Below are positions 11,918 to 25,000 of a stretch of DNA of 64,000 nt, piece by piece; the stretch's first letter is position 1; every line of letters begins with the position of its first letter. Below the pieces are notes generated by a model. That model ran no database searches and had not been told where the DNA came from. It saw only the letters and a program-made list of their open reading frames with translations. The stretch spans positions 1 to 64,000 of the forward strand of contig JAJKFJ010021184.1 in assembly GCA_027382625.1 (NCBI GenBank). Direction: 5' to 3'. The stretch comes from Tetmemena sp. SeJ-2015 (taxonomy: Eukaryota; Ciliophora; Spirotrichea; Sporadotrichida; Oxytrichidae). Position numbers and translations under genes: made by a program.

Positions 11918-12646
11918 ATGTTTTCTTGCGCAAGTTATGAGCCACGTCGGACTTTCGGCTCCTCTTCAAATAACTTCCTCACCAGAGCAACTTACAGAGG
12001 ACAGGCGGCACACACCACAAACTATCAGAATAATGGAACAGGAAGAGACACCTACATCGTGAGAGATAATGGTGGCTTCAACGCCATGTACGAGCCAGTC
12101 AAGTATGGTGATATAGGAACATTCAGTCCCAGGAGGCAGTATAAGGCAGTCGCCCCAGTCATAAGTTCAAAGGCTGTGCAGTACCACTCAGATGGAACAG
12201 GCAGGGATGGCTATATAGTGTAAGTACATAAACAAACAAGCAGAAAATTTCACTAGCTTTATGGTGTAAACAATTAGAGGGTTTCAGTTTTCTGGAGCCA
12301 CTTCAATTATTAGTTTCTAAGCATTTCTTTAGTAACACTGCATCTTTTAAGTTTTAATGGCACCATTTTTAATAATGCAGGTGGATTCAATAACGCACCT
12401 CAGAGGTTCCTTGAATCAGGGCAAGCATTCAGAGCATCTTTGCGCACCTATGAAAGGCCTAACAGCGCCTATGTAAAGCTAGGTGGGATGACTGGAGGCA
12501 TGAGGAGGACTGCAAGTCAGAACACTTTCTAGACTATGGCTTCCGCAAAACAAGAAATCAAGAAAAGAGATTATCTCATGGAAAGTTATTCCTCATTCAC
12601 CTTGCTATTGAATCTTCATTCTGTTTCTTGTTTATTTAATAACTGA
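11918..12646 (+). CDS. Small GTGRD-repeat protein, possibly cytoskeletal or ciliary
   Basis: The protein opens MFSCASYEPRRTFGSSSN. It contains two copies of the motif GTGRDxYIV (NNGTGRDTYIVRDNGGF and SDGTGRDGYIV) and a third GGFN block after the intron, followed by RTYERPNSAYVKLGG. It ends at TGA (12644-12646). A GTAAGT donor lies at 12219, right after the second YIV. The acceptor was chosen at TTTAAG near 12350 because it keeps the frame to NNAGGFNNAPQRF; an IES within this gap is possible. The basic, Tyr/Gly/Arg-rich composition resembles microtubule-associated proteins of ciliates. That function is inference only. Confidence 0.7.
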
Positions 12647-13030
12647 CTTTCGATTGGAAATATCACAAGGAGCAATAATCTTTGAGGTCGAGCTAAGTCT
12701 AACTTGACTTGAAGTTATCGCAGCCCAAGCGCTTCGTTCTAAATTTAGTACACAAAAGATATCGCAGACCATAGAATGAGTTAGTAATTTTAATTATTTT
12801 TAGAATACTGACTGATACACTGCTGCCCCTTGCAAAGTGATTTATACAAAATATAAAAGCCCATCTAAGTGGAGAAAGAACTATAAAGATAAATAACCTT
12901 ATTCTTATAAAAATACTTAAATCTCTGCTATAAATTCTATAGAGCAGATATTAAACTTAAATATTAAGAGAAAAAATTAAAAATAAAATCTAGAATGATT
13001 CTAGATTTATAAGGATAAAGGACTGATTTC
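12647..13030. other. Convergent intergenic spacer
   Basis: AT-rich sequence between the 3' ends of the plus-strand GTGRD gene and the minus-strand giant gene copy A. Nothing else is recognised. Confidence 0.5.
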
Positions 13031-16000
13031 TCACCTTTAATAATCAAATGAACTATCCTGTGGCTTTGAATACTAATGATTTGGCTTCTTATTATCTGGC
13101 TACACATTATCGAAATCATTACCACCACGTTCTATAATCTTAAATTTAAAATTACAATGAGCGTTCTCTCTTTGAATAAAATGAAAGATAAATGTATTTG
13201 CTTTAGTGGAGAAGAGAGATTTGTGTCTACCGGTTAAGGCTGGAGATAAAAAGTGGTAAAACGGACGGGCACAAAATGCGCAGCAACATCTTATCAGTAT
13301 CACTATCACGCAAGGAATAATGAACAAATCAAAGACTATGAACTCCAAAATGAAAGTATTTCCTAATCAAATTTCAAAATGGAAAATCTAAAACTAAAAA
13401 CTTTAATGATAGCTATGAAAGTTAGTTGCCAATCATAGACTTGGGTCTAAAGTTTATCTTTCTCAAGTCTCATACAGATTACTTGCGAAATAATTAAGAC
13501 TATCTATATTTTTGAGCAACATAATATTTATATCGAGAATAGGATAGCCCCGAAAACGTTTCTGCAGTAAACCAAAGTACCCTCCTAGTATTTTGAACTA
13601 ATTAGGTTAAACAATATCTAAATGATTCTCATTATCAATAGGGTAACTATTAAGGAACCTCCTTAAGACATCTCTCTTTCATATAAAAATGAAATAATTT
13701 ATTTCAACTACTAGAAGTTCCGTCAAAAGCAGCACTAAGAAGAACTAAGCCACGGCAGAGGAGACTCTTGTATAGCGAGATTGATTAGGAGCCTCTCTGT
13801 AAATTACACCAATAATTCGTGAGTAGCATTTAATTGCGCTGTTGAAAAGATCCCATACATTATACAGATTGTGCATTCATAAATTAAATGTGAGAGGAAA
13901 AGCCTAAAGTTGCTTTTTCTTCAGGAGTGTTACCTTGCTTATTACTCAAATAATCATTGCTATTACTATCATTAGAATTAAAAATATATCATGAGGACCT
14001 TGAAGAATTCTCGAGGCAGATTATTGCTCTTTATCCTCTTCGTCGCCTTGATATCCGTTCTTATTTTGTGAATAGTTGGTTGTTGTCCCTTTCTACTTGC
14101 CCTTATTCTTTTTTCTTAGAGGAAAATTGAAATAAATGAATGTCCTTATAGCTTCTTATGCTCTTATCTGAATCACTTTCTTAAGGATTTAGAACACCTT
14201 AGCTTGGGAGAAAATTCTATACCTTGCTACCTCTACCATTCGTTAATCTATTAAGAGACATTCCTTGTAATTCTCCCTCTGCTTTAGTGAAATCATTATC
14301 TGCTGCAGAACTATTCACTTCACTTAATAAATTAAGATTGTGATTCACTGTTTTCACAACTATTTCTGTATTAATTCTAAGCCGTTATTTTATTAACTTC
14401 AGGCTTATTCGTCTTTATATCTTCTTATTAAGTATTGCTTTGAGGTGTGTTTTTCTGTATTACAGATAAAGAATTCTTCTTATTTGAGGAGTTTTGCTTT
14501 TGTTGCTTTAAGTTTCGTTATGAGGGGTTTTATAGTTATTTTTGCTGCTAGAATTATCGAGTATTCTTGATTAAGATCTCGTGTTTACTTCCTGTTCGAA
14601 TTCTTTTTTGTTGTTGCTTTTTTCTTTTTAATAGATTTTTCTTGCCCTGGGATAAAAGTAGAAGGCGTATCCTCTTACTCCTCGCAAAAATATAAGCAGT
14701 AACTTCTAACCTCAAGATTATCATACAAGAAATAGAGTATAGAATTCATCATCTATTTCATATTGAGGAATCTAATTGTTAGACTTTGCTTTGGTTTGTG
14801 AAATTGGATTTAGCTGATTCCTTTTAGCTTCCTTTTACTTTTTAGCTTTTTTATTCTTGAGTGTGACTGCTTATAAATTTGAGTCTCTCATCTCATCTTC
14901 TGAAGACCCACCTTCATATTGAGTTAGTTTCTTTTCCTATTTATGTCTTCTCTCTTTTAATACAAAATTAACTTCATTTTCACTGCTTTAAAGTGCTTAC
15001 TCGGAAACTTTAAAACTGATTAAATAGGTAATATTTGTGGGTGATATGGGGAGTCTCTCTTTGTTCAAGATCCGTTAGTCTCTGAGTGATATCTTGACCT
15101 GATAAAATAGGATAGACGCTATTAAATTTATATTATCCAGGCCTTGATTTTCATATCCTTAAGTAATTGGAAGGTGGGATTGGTTATTATCTCTCTAAGG
15201 ATTGATGAGCGTAATTTAGGATTTTGCTTACTCCCTTTTAAGTTCCTTCACCCACTCTATTTTTTGTCTGTTTGCCAAATACCAATTCTCATAATCTTTG
15301 TCATTCTGAAATTTAGATCCATATCCATTTACTTGGTTTGTGTGACCAGTGTAATCTCCCTGAGCAAGATGACCAAGGGCAGTAGACTTGGCATACATGC
15401 TCGCTTTATCCTCAATACAACCTCCATAAATATATTCCTATTTATTTCATGGTAATAAGTAGATCTTATTTAGTTTAGAGTTTGAACTTATTTGTGCGAT
15501 CAAGTTTGCAGCCGATAATTACAAACACGATAAAGAATATGTCAAATGTTATTGTAACTACTCTGGTGAACTAGTTGTCAGAGTATTCTATCACAGATGT
15601 ATTTAAATAATATTAGAGTCCGGATTATTATTTCCACTACCATCAGAGGTATTAACTACGGGGGTATTAGTGTTAGTGACCAATATCTCAAACACTGCAA
15701 ATTAAGTAAGATGAGTGCTGCAACATTTATAGTTTCCTCCCGTGTTAAATAATAATTCATTATAAAAGTAAAACTATTTTTTATATTAAAATTTATTAAA
15801 ATTTGAATAAATAATAAAGGGGAGATTCAATCATCTGCAGATTTTAAGCTAATAACCTATAAAAAAATTTTAATGAATATCTTATTTTTTTTAAAAACTT
15901 TTAGTTGAAGTTCCCTTTTTTCATTTTCTTAAAAAAAAAAATTTTAAAAAATTTTAAAATTTAAATTTTTTTAAATAATTAAAAAAAGATTATGATAGAA

Positions 16001-19000
16001 TTAATATCTTTTTTAAAATCTAATCTTACTTTAATAATTTGATTTAATGTTTATTCGATTTCCCTTTTAAACAAACCTATTTTTTTTTCCCTTTAAATTG
16101 AAATTGAAACTCTTGATGAAGAAAATTTATAGTTGTTGCAAATTTAAAATTTAACTTACTCAATAAAAATTAAAATTGTCATCTTATTTTCTTAGATTAA
16201 ACCTAGCAAATTATTTGAATTAAATATATATTATTTATTTTAAGTTAAGTTGATTATCAATTTAGCATTCATTAGGAAGCCATTAAATGCTCATAGGATC
16301 ATAGTACATGCATCTAAAGAATCTTTCTATATTTAAATTTGCTATCCTAAAAGCCAGAGTCAACTTTAATATCAAAATTAACAGTTGAATTCTCGAGTAT
16401 AGTCTTGTTCAAATTGTAATAATCTTCATTTTCGGGGAAGTTCAAAGTCAGAGTTGTCTATTGAAAGCACCAAAACATCACTTGCAAATCTAAATACAAA
16501 TTAACAAAAGTTATTCGTGTTTCAGTTTTCGTGTTTGCTGAAACATTTATCCAAGTAGCCGGCAGACTATCCAAAGAAACCATCTCTTGAGAAACTGATT
16601 CCCTTTATCAAGGTGAAGAAGCTCTGCAATATCCCTTATTAACTAAGGTCAACAGTAAAATTAGAGGGATTTACACCGTTAATTGAAGGAATTTACAGGG
16701 AAAAGTTCCCGTTAGCTTTATTGTTGTCTAGCTTTATAGCAGCAAATGAAAAATTTGTGTAGGTTCCATTAAGGATAAAGCCGGATGGCAAATAACCGAG
16801 GGCCTGATCAAAGCTTGTTACAAAAGCACTAAAAATACCAACACTATTCTTATTAGTCAAGTTTACATTCCTGCCCAAATCTATGAAGAAACTAGCAATC
16901 TAAGCACTATGATTCAAACCTTCTTACGAAAAAGTCGACAAGATAACCTACCCTGGTGTTGCTCTTGTTTCTATATTTACTGAGTTGCTCTGATTTTAAT
17001 TTTAAGGTTTACTTAAATTATAGGAATCATAATGAATGGTCATTATGTAGGCTGTTTGAGATAGCAAAAATTTATAAAGAAATAAGTGAATCTTAATAGT
17101 TTTTTAAAGAATTTTAAAAATTTAAAATGCAGCGACTTTAATATTTGTTCAATGAAGATTATTCTTTAATGTTAAAATTTTCAAGTCATAATTAAAGATC
17201 AAAGCTTTTGAAACTCTAAATAATTCTTACTTATTAAAAGGGAAAATAAATGATTTATTTTGGGGAGTTTTTTCAAATTTAATAAAAAACTAAACCCCTT
17301 TTGGGCTTTTAATTTAATTAAAATAATATTACCTAGCATATTTTTTCAAAACACTTTAAAACAATTTTCCCTTGACTCAATTTCTAAAAGACAACATAAA
17401 ATTCTTAAATTTCTTTGGGAAAACAGGTTTTTTCCTAATTTCTTTTTCGATAAACATTGGTAAATTATTTGGGTTTAAAATGACTAGATAGAACACATCA
17501 ATTTCTCTTTTGAATTCCTGGAGGCAATAAATTTGAATGGTGTGCATAAGCGTCTCCAGTTTCTGGACTAATGCTGAGAGTGATCTAATGATCTTAATCT
17601 AGTTTTTCAAAAAGTCAGTAGAGACAATTAATTTTTTTTTTCCCGTATTCATTTATGATGGGAACTTTAAAAATAAGATTGTTGCTATCAATTTGTAACT
17701 TTATTGATATTGAGCATTTCCAGGGGACTTCATATTGAGTAGATTCTTAAATTTAGAACTGCTTATTGAAATGGTAGACAAATTGCTGAATTCTTCACAA
17801 TAGCATCACTCAGGTCCATATAAAGGGATGGTTAGGATATATTCCTAACACTCCAAACTAAATTCACCTAGCTTGAATATAATTAAAAAAAAATATCGTA
17901 AAAAATATAATTTCTTGTCTTTGAGTATAAATTTTTAATAAAATAAATCCTCAATTCAATAATGCACAATTGGTATTAAATTTTGGAACAATATTTTTAT
18001 TTCTAAGATCTTTTAGGATTTTTAGAGAGGGAAAACTAAATTAATGAAATCTTAAACATTATACTTTTTATATATTTTACAAGATTTTTGAATAAGAATG
18101 TTACAATGTGTGAAAGAATAAATATATATTTTCTTAAAGTTTAAAATCATAGAAAATAAATAAACGATTATATTAGCATTAGAATTATTAAAATAAATAA
18201 TTTTAACAAATAAATTAACTAAAAATTGAATAAATTTTCCCCAATAATTTGACAAGTATAGCATGTAAAGTTTACTTAAGTTGAGAGAATTATCTATTTT
18301 GTTAAAGGGATTGGGATTAGGATAGGTCAAATAGATTCTTGAAGACATATAACTATCAGAATAAATGGTTTCTACTTATAAATAATGAATGGCAGAATAA
18401 TCATATTTTAATTTTAAGTGGTATAATTCGCAATTACTTCCAAGGAATATCTTGGTCTGATTGATACAGTGAAAGTGTAAGAAATAAAACTGAATAAAGG
18501 AGAGGACCCACAAGGTTATAAATAAAACAAAAGCTTAATTAGAATAACCACCTTTGGGAATACTTGAAAACCGAAGATGTCACCAGTGGCTGTGACCCGC
18601 CACCTCCTTTAGGAAAGAGGTATCTAGTGGACTCAATCTTTTTAGTACTCCTGTAGTAACCTTTTTGAGCTTAACTCTGATTAAACAACGCCAAGTGGAA
18701 AAAATTTTAGAAGTTTTTAGTAAGTCTAAAGATGAGGAAAAATTATCTTGTCCTCTTGGTAGATCAAGGATACACCCACGGTCTTAAGTGACTTTCAGAT
18801 CACATGTGCGGAATAATGCCAGAGGTCTAGTAAGAAATACTATCTCCGCAGGGGACGCCAAATAAGTTACAAAAAGCATTCCATTATATCTCAAACCTAT
18901 TCCCTTGGTAACTTTATTCACTATCATTACTCTTTGTGTGCCCTCCTATCCGAAGAAAGGTAATCATAAAGTGGTCTAACTTGGGGAATTGTTTTTTTTC

Positions 19001-22000
19001 TTCTAGCGCGGTTTCAGACTCACCATACATAACCCATGCATCCTTCAATTAAAAACTATACACTGTTCACTGACGGATCAATTTATAAAAAACATAAACT
19101 AGATCAATTCTTAAGGGATTAAAGGGTTAGACGAAACATGGAAGAGGCAAAAAGTACTGGTGGTGAATTTTCCTCCCCCAAAATTTTAATTATCAGTGAA
19201 AATGTAAATTGAGTTATATTCCATTAATCCTTCAGGAATAAATATTTAGTAAGTGTTAAATTTCATAAGCAAGTTAGGTGCCCATCTTATAAAAGAAGCG
19301 CCTTCTTATGAAAACTTATAGCAGTTCCAGAATATTCGATACTATCCTAAATCTATATCCCAGTTGCTCTGAGAAGATAACACTAAACTTTAATGAGGAT
19401 CATGAATTAAAGAAGTACCCTCAATTATTTTTATGGTGGGAAGATATTCTTAGAAAGTTATCTACTGAGTAGTATATAGCATTTATTTAGTAGGAGCATA
19501 ATATTATTTATAAGAAAGTTAAAATTTAGGAGCATTTGTCAAGCACTTAAGTAGCTTGGCGAAGATTAAGGAGATACACCGACCATTAAAACATTCTAGT
19601 TCGTTGTTTTTATTCCTCTAGAGGCGATCTAAATTAATAATCCCACAGTTGGAAATATTGAATTTTGGTGGCCTTGAAGCCATGGGCAAGGTGTTTGTAG
19701 AGAGTCACTGGATTGATATAGGTTGAATGCGATTGCATTATCGCAGGTTGATATTCTTAAAATAAACGAATTAGGAATATAGACTTATAAAGTATTACTT
19801 TCATTGTAGATTTAAGGAGAACAAAAAGTGAATTTTATAATAGTTTTAAAAATCTATTTTTATATTGGTTCTTTGTACAATATGTTTATGCCTTCTACTT
19901 CATCACCTGCAACTGCGGTTTTAAGTTGTCTTAAATAAATCTTACCAGAATAAGTGAAGTATAAATTCATGTTCTGCGCACTCTGATGTAGGGTTATAGA
20001 TTTGAATTGCGATATTTCAAGTAAATATCTCTCTCTGACTTCCTCGCTCAATCTAAAATAAAATGCTAAATCATTTTTAGGTTTTAGCATTTACACCATA
20101 ATAGAGTATAGCTCACTAGCTACTTACAAGAAGTACTTAAAATATTTCAAGCATACAAAAGATTATCAACTTTTTACTTTGTCTCTGTCTTCTTCTCTTT
20201 CTTTATTTTCATTATTTATTAAAATATTACACATATGCTTCTCTATATTTAAAAACAACAACCTCCGATAATGCAATCGTATTCAACCAATAATAAGGTC
20301 AGCAGGGAAAACACAACTTTATATAATATACGCCCCTTTGCAAGAAAAGAGTTTTTAGTACTTGGATTTTATACCCTTAAGGGTTTATTATTTTCCCTAA
20401 TTAAATTAGAATATAAGTAGCATGATAGATTTTCAAGTTAATAATATACTTATCATATGGGTAAAGTGTCCAGGGTCTTATAATTATTAATTTTTTAATG
20501 CATCCATTACTAGTGAAAAGTAATATACCATGCTAGGACCATGACATCGCACAGCAAATATATTTCATTTCCCACTCTGTCATTTTGATCATTTATTTAG
20601 ATTACATCCATACCCAAAGTTTTGTTACAACTGTTCATCGATAGAGATATCTTGGGTTCATACCACTCTATGGGGAGTATTTGAGAATCACTTGTAATAG
20701 AAGCCTCTCCCCTTTTATAGTTTTAGATATTCATACTTTTTATTATATCTTGCCTTTTATTTTTAAACATGGTTTGATTTTTTAAAATCAAATTTATATT
20801 AAAAAAGAAAAAAAACTTTCGATAATTTCAATTTTTTATTAAAGCCTTTAAAACAGTAGGGAAAACAACTTTTAAAAAAACGGGCCCCTCTTTTTGTATC
20901 TATTTTTTTATTTGGATTTTTACCCTTAGGATTAATGATTTTCTCTTAAATTTATTATTTGAATAAAGTTTTTTCCTCCTAGAATTCTTTTTAAAAAGTT
21001 TTTAATTCATTCCTAATTTTACTTTCATTTTTAAAAATTGAAAATTACTGTGCTAAATATTTAAGTTAAAATCGTATTTCTATGGTAAAGTCCAAAAAGG
21101 GTTTTAATTATTTTAAACTTTTCTCATATTTTTAGTGAAAAGTAATTTTCCATTTGGAAAAAAAAATTTTATTTTTTTATCTTTTCATTTATTAAGATAC
21201 ATTATAAAGGTTTATTAAATTCTCGAAACAATCTTATTAAATTAATTTATAATTAGCTTTTCCCTTGTAAATTTTTTTAAAAAAATTTGATATTTAAGAA
21301 CACTTCACTTTTTATTAACTGTAACTCCATTACCATTTTAAGGAATTAGATGAAGATCTATTTTAAGTTTCAAAACCTCTAGAGGTAAGAATGTGTGAAG
21401 AACTGATAGATCAATGGTGAAATTCTTAGAGTGGTTTCTGGCTAGCTGATCAAGAATATTCTAAATATGTGTGTAGTTGACATACACATATTCAAAATAT
21501 ATTAAATTCAGATGAGTTCTAATCTTGCAATCTTCTTGTACTATTTGCATTTGGATTACTTTGATTAGAGTTGAATTTCCATTAGTTGAGTTATCAGTAT
21601 TGTTGGAATTGCTGGAGTAATATTATGAGTCATTTCCAACAGTTCTATTGCTAGTGTAATTGGTTTACATGTTCAGAAAATATAGGTCCCAATAAGTGAC
21701 TGTGTTCACATCTGTACTGTTTATAAATTATAAAAAAGTTTATAATTAACAAATTAATTTTCTTCTATGATATCGAAATTCCAGTAGAGCTGCTTGAATC
21801 CGCTTTCAAAGCCTCTCCAAAACAATATCTCAACAATAGGAATAGTTTTATCAGAGCATTTCTCGAATTCTACTTCATATTGATTCAGGAATAAGTCAAC
21901 TATTGAATTGGATTGAGTCCCATTGCTGTAGCTTTGGTTTAAAAATATAATAATTTATAGTTCTAAATACTACTGGAGTTTTAAACAGTATAATCATAGA

Positions 22001-25000
22001 ACTTTCCATCTTTAATTTAAACGTAATCTAGATTTAGGGCATATGTTTCCTCGTCATCATTGCAATTCAGCCTTGCACATTAAAATAATGAATGCAAAAT
22101 ACTGATGATTAAATCTTAATTGAACCACTTAATTCTCTATTGCAGCTATTTAAATTATTTAATAATTTTTTAATTTGTTAGTCCCCTATTCCAAACATAA
22201 TTACCTCAGTAAAGGAATCATCGTAGACACCATTGAATTGGGAAAATAAAGATTTATAAATAAATGGGTCAATTAAATCTTTCTTGTAGTCTTGGTTAAT
22301 TAGCAGGGTTATCCACCCCAGAAATACTTATCTTCGATAAAACTGGTATTGCTATACCCAAAGCCCTTATTAAGTGTTTAATTATAGTCCAAACCTAAAG
22401 CTAAATACTTTTGAAATTCTACCCATGGATAGCACATTTCTCTTTAGATTCTCATAGCCTTAAAGAAAATCTAACAAGGAAGGACAACATCAAATTTATC
22501 TTGCGCACTTTAGACTGGACTAGTCCACATCATATCGTCACTTAAGACTGAAGTAATCCACTTCAAATCGTGTGTTATAATTCTTAGCCTATATCTGCTG
22601 GCAATTAATTGAACTTGATGATTGAACAAACACTTGCAATGCCTTGAATTAGGGACTGCAGTAGAGAAAGGCTAACATATTTAGCATTGTTAATCCTCAC
22701 TTATGCAGCTTATAAAGATAAACTAGAGATTTTTGAAAGGTATAAAGATATTAAGATGTTATGCTACATAAACAATTTTTGCCATCCTCAAATATAATTT
22801 AAATAATAGATTTTGAGAAATCACTCTATTTTCCATCTTCATCTATTATCTTCTAGAGTTTGTATGCTAGCTCTAAATGCTAGAAAGTTGCATATTAAAT
22901 ATACCTTTCATGATTTGAAAATATCAAGAAAATAAAGAATTAATTAAGGAAACCTCCTGAGTAAATTCTGCTCAGAGATTTGCATATTGAGATTTGGTTT
23001 GACATCTATTAATACTTGATTGAATAAAATTAAACAAGAGAAACTTAACAAATTTCTTAATTATATAATTAAATAAATTAAGAATTCCTTAAACATTTGA
23101 ATTTCAGTGCTAAGCTTCTTTATATGAGTTAAAAATAATTCTGTATTAAAGATTCATTGTTCTAAATATCTTAATTTATTAAAGACTAGTCTTAATTTGT
23201 AATTTTAATTTGGCTTAAGACTCAAGTGTTTTACTTATTTAGCTTTCTTAATTAATATATAATCCTTCAAAGATTTGCGAAATTGATTACCATTGAGAAA
23301 TGTAAAATTCAAGAAATGGAACTAAATTACAAGCTAAATCAAAGTTCTCAATCTAATTTCAGAAAGGATGCTCGAAGAAAGATCACAAAATGAAATCTTT
23401 CCTTGTGACTGGTCACAATATCATCTCTTAATAGTTCTACAAAGTCAAGTAATAAAAAATGAAGAATCGGAGAGTGAGAAACTAAAATTCTAGCATAGCT
23501 CGGTAATAGAGAAAGAAGTTGGGAGAGGGATGGATAAGCTCCCTTTTTATGCTCAAAATTAGGAAATATCTCATTTATGAAATTGGCAAAAATGCCAAAA
23601 AATTAAGAATTTTTGGCCTTAAATTTCATTAGGGTAAAATTTATATTTAAGTTTTGTCGGAATTTTTTTTTAAATATATTGAAAGTATAAATTTACCTAC
23701 AAATTAATAGCTCTTAAATGATTTAGGGATAATATACGGCTGAAATAAATCATCCCTTTCATAAATATTTCTTTTAATTTACTTTCACTCTACCAACTTA
23801 ATTCTACATTCTATTTATTTATTCATAAAATCAGTCGAGATAAGTTCAAAGTTGAGATAAACTTATCTCTAGCAGTTTTGAGCTCTAACTCTGATTTAAA
23901 GTATAAAATAAAAGCTCTCTAATATATTTATGAGAAACATCTCAATTTATTTGACAATTTTTTGAAGAGACATTAAAATTCAAGAAAATAAGTGCTTAAC
24001 TTATGGCTGTTATATAGGATTAAAAAATAATTTAGACTCACTTTTTTTGAAGTGGCTAAATATAAAGTTGCAGGAATGCGACTTGATACTTAAAAGAAGA
24101 AGAGCAGCCAAGAAAATGAATGATCATCAAAATTATATAAATAATTTAAATAGATTAATTTCGAAAATCTAAAATCATAAATTGACTCTGAAGGAAATTT
24201 TAAACTCTAAAAACTGTTAATTTAGTTTGGGGAGAATTTCGGCCATATTAGACAATTTATAGCAATTTTGAGCCTAATTGGATCAGAAAAGCATTATAGC
24301 CTTAAATATTACCCTTTAGAATAAAATTGTGTATTCCATTTATATTCAAAAATTTCATATTTACATCCTTAGCCGCAAGGCTTGCATTCACCGCTTTCAT
24401 GATCATTAAAGTATGAAAAAACTATCGGACTCATAGAAGTCAAGCTTTAGCAATCTTAAACGCATTTCCATTCTCTAGTTTCCATATTATGATGTAAAAA
24501 TGAACCCTTCATGCATTAATATTTTTGCTTAAATTCAAATTACACAAGAACTAACTAATTATACTAAAATTATATTAAAGTAGGAGTTTAAATACTAAAA
24601 TTAAGCAAATGGTTTCCGTTATATCGAGTGAATAACAAGAAAACAATTGAAATTTAATACAAGTTTATTTTTCTGCCTTTAAAAAGAGCTCACAAAGTAG
24701 GTAGACATGATATTTTAAACCCTTAACTAAAGAAATAGAAAAGTTTAAAATATTTACTCGAGTTATCTCTTTCCACAAACTTTCAAGATCGAAAGTGCTT
24801 TAAATTTCAATAATCAGTCGAATCAAAATAAAATTACCCTAATTCAACTACCACCAATAATAATTGCTTAATTTAAATTTTCAAATTTATTCACTTTTCA
24901 TAAAATTATCTACTATATTTTAAATTTAAAGAATTAAAATGGTGTTAGTTAAACACTCTCTTTATTTTCAGCATAATTATAAAATAATTTTATCGTGAAT

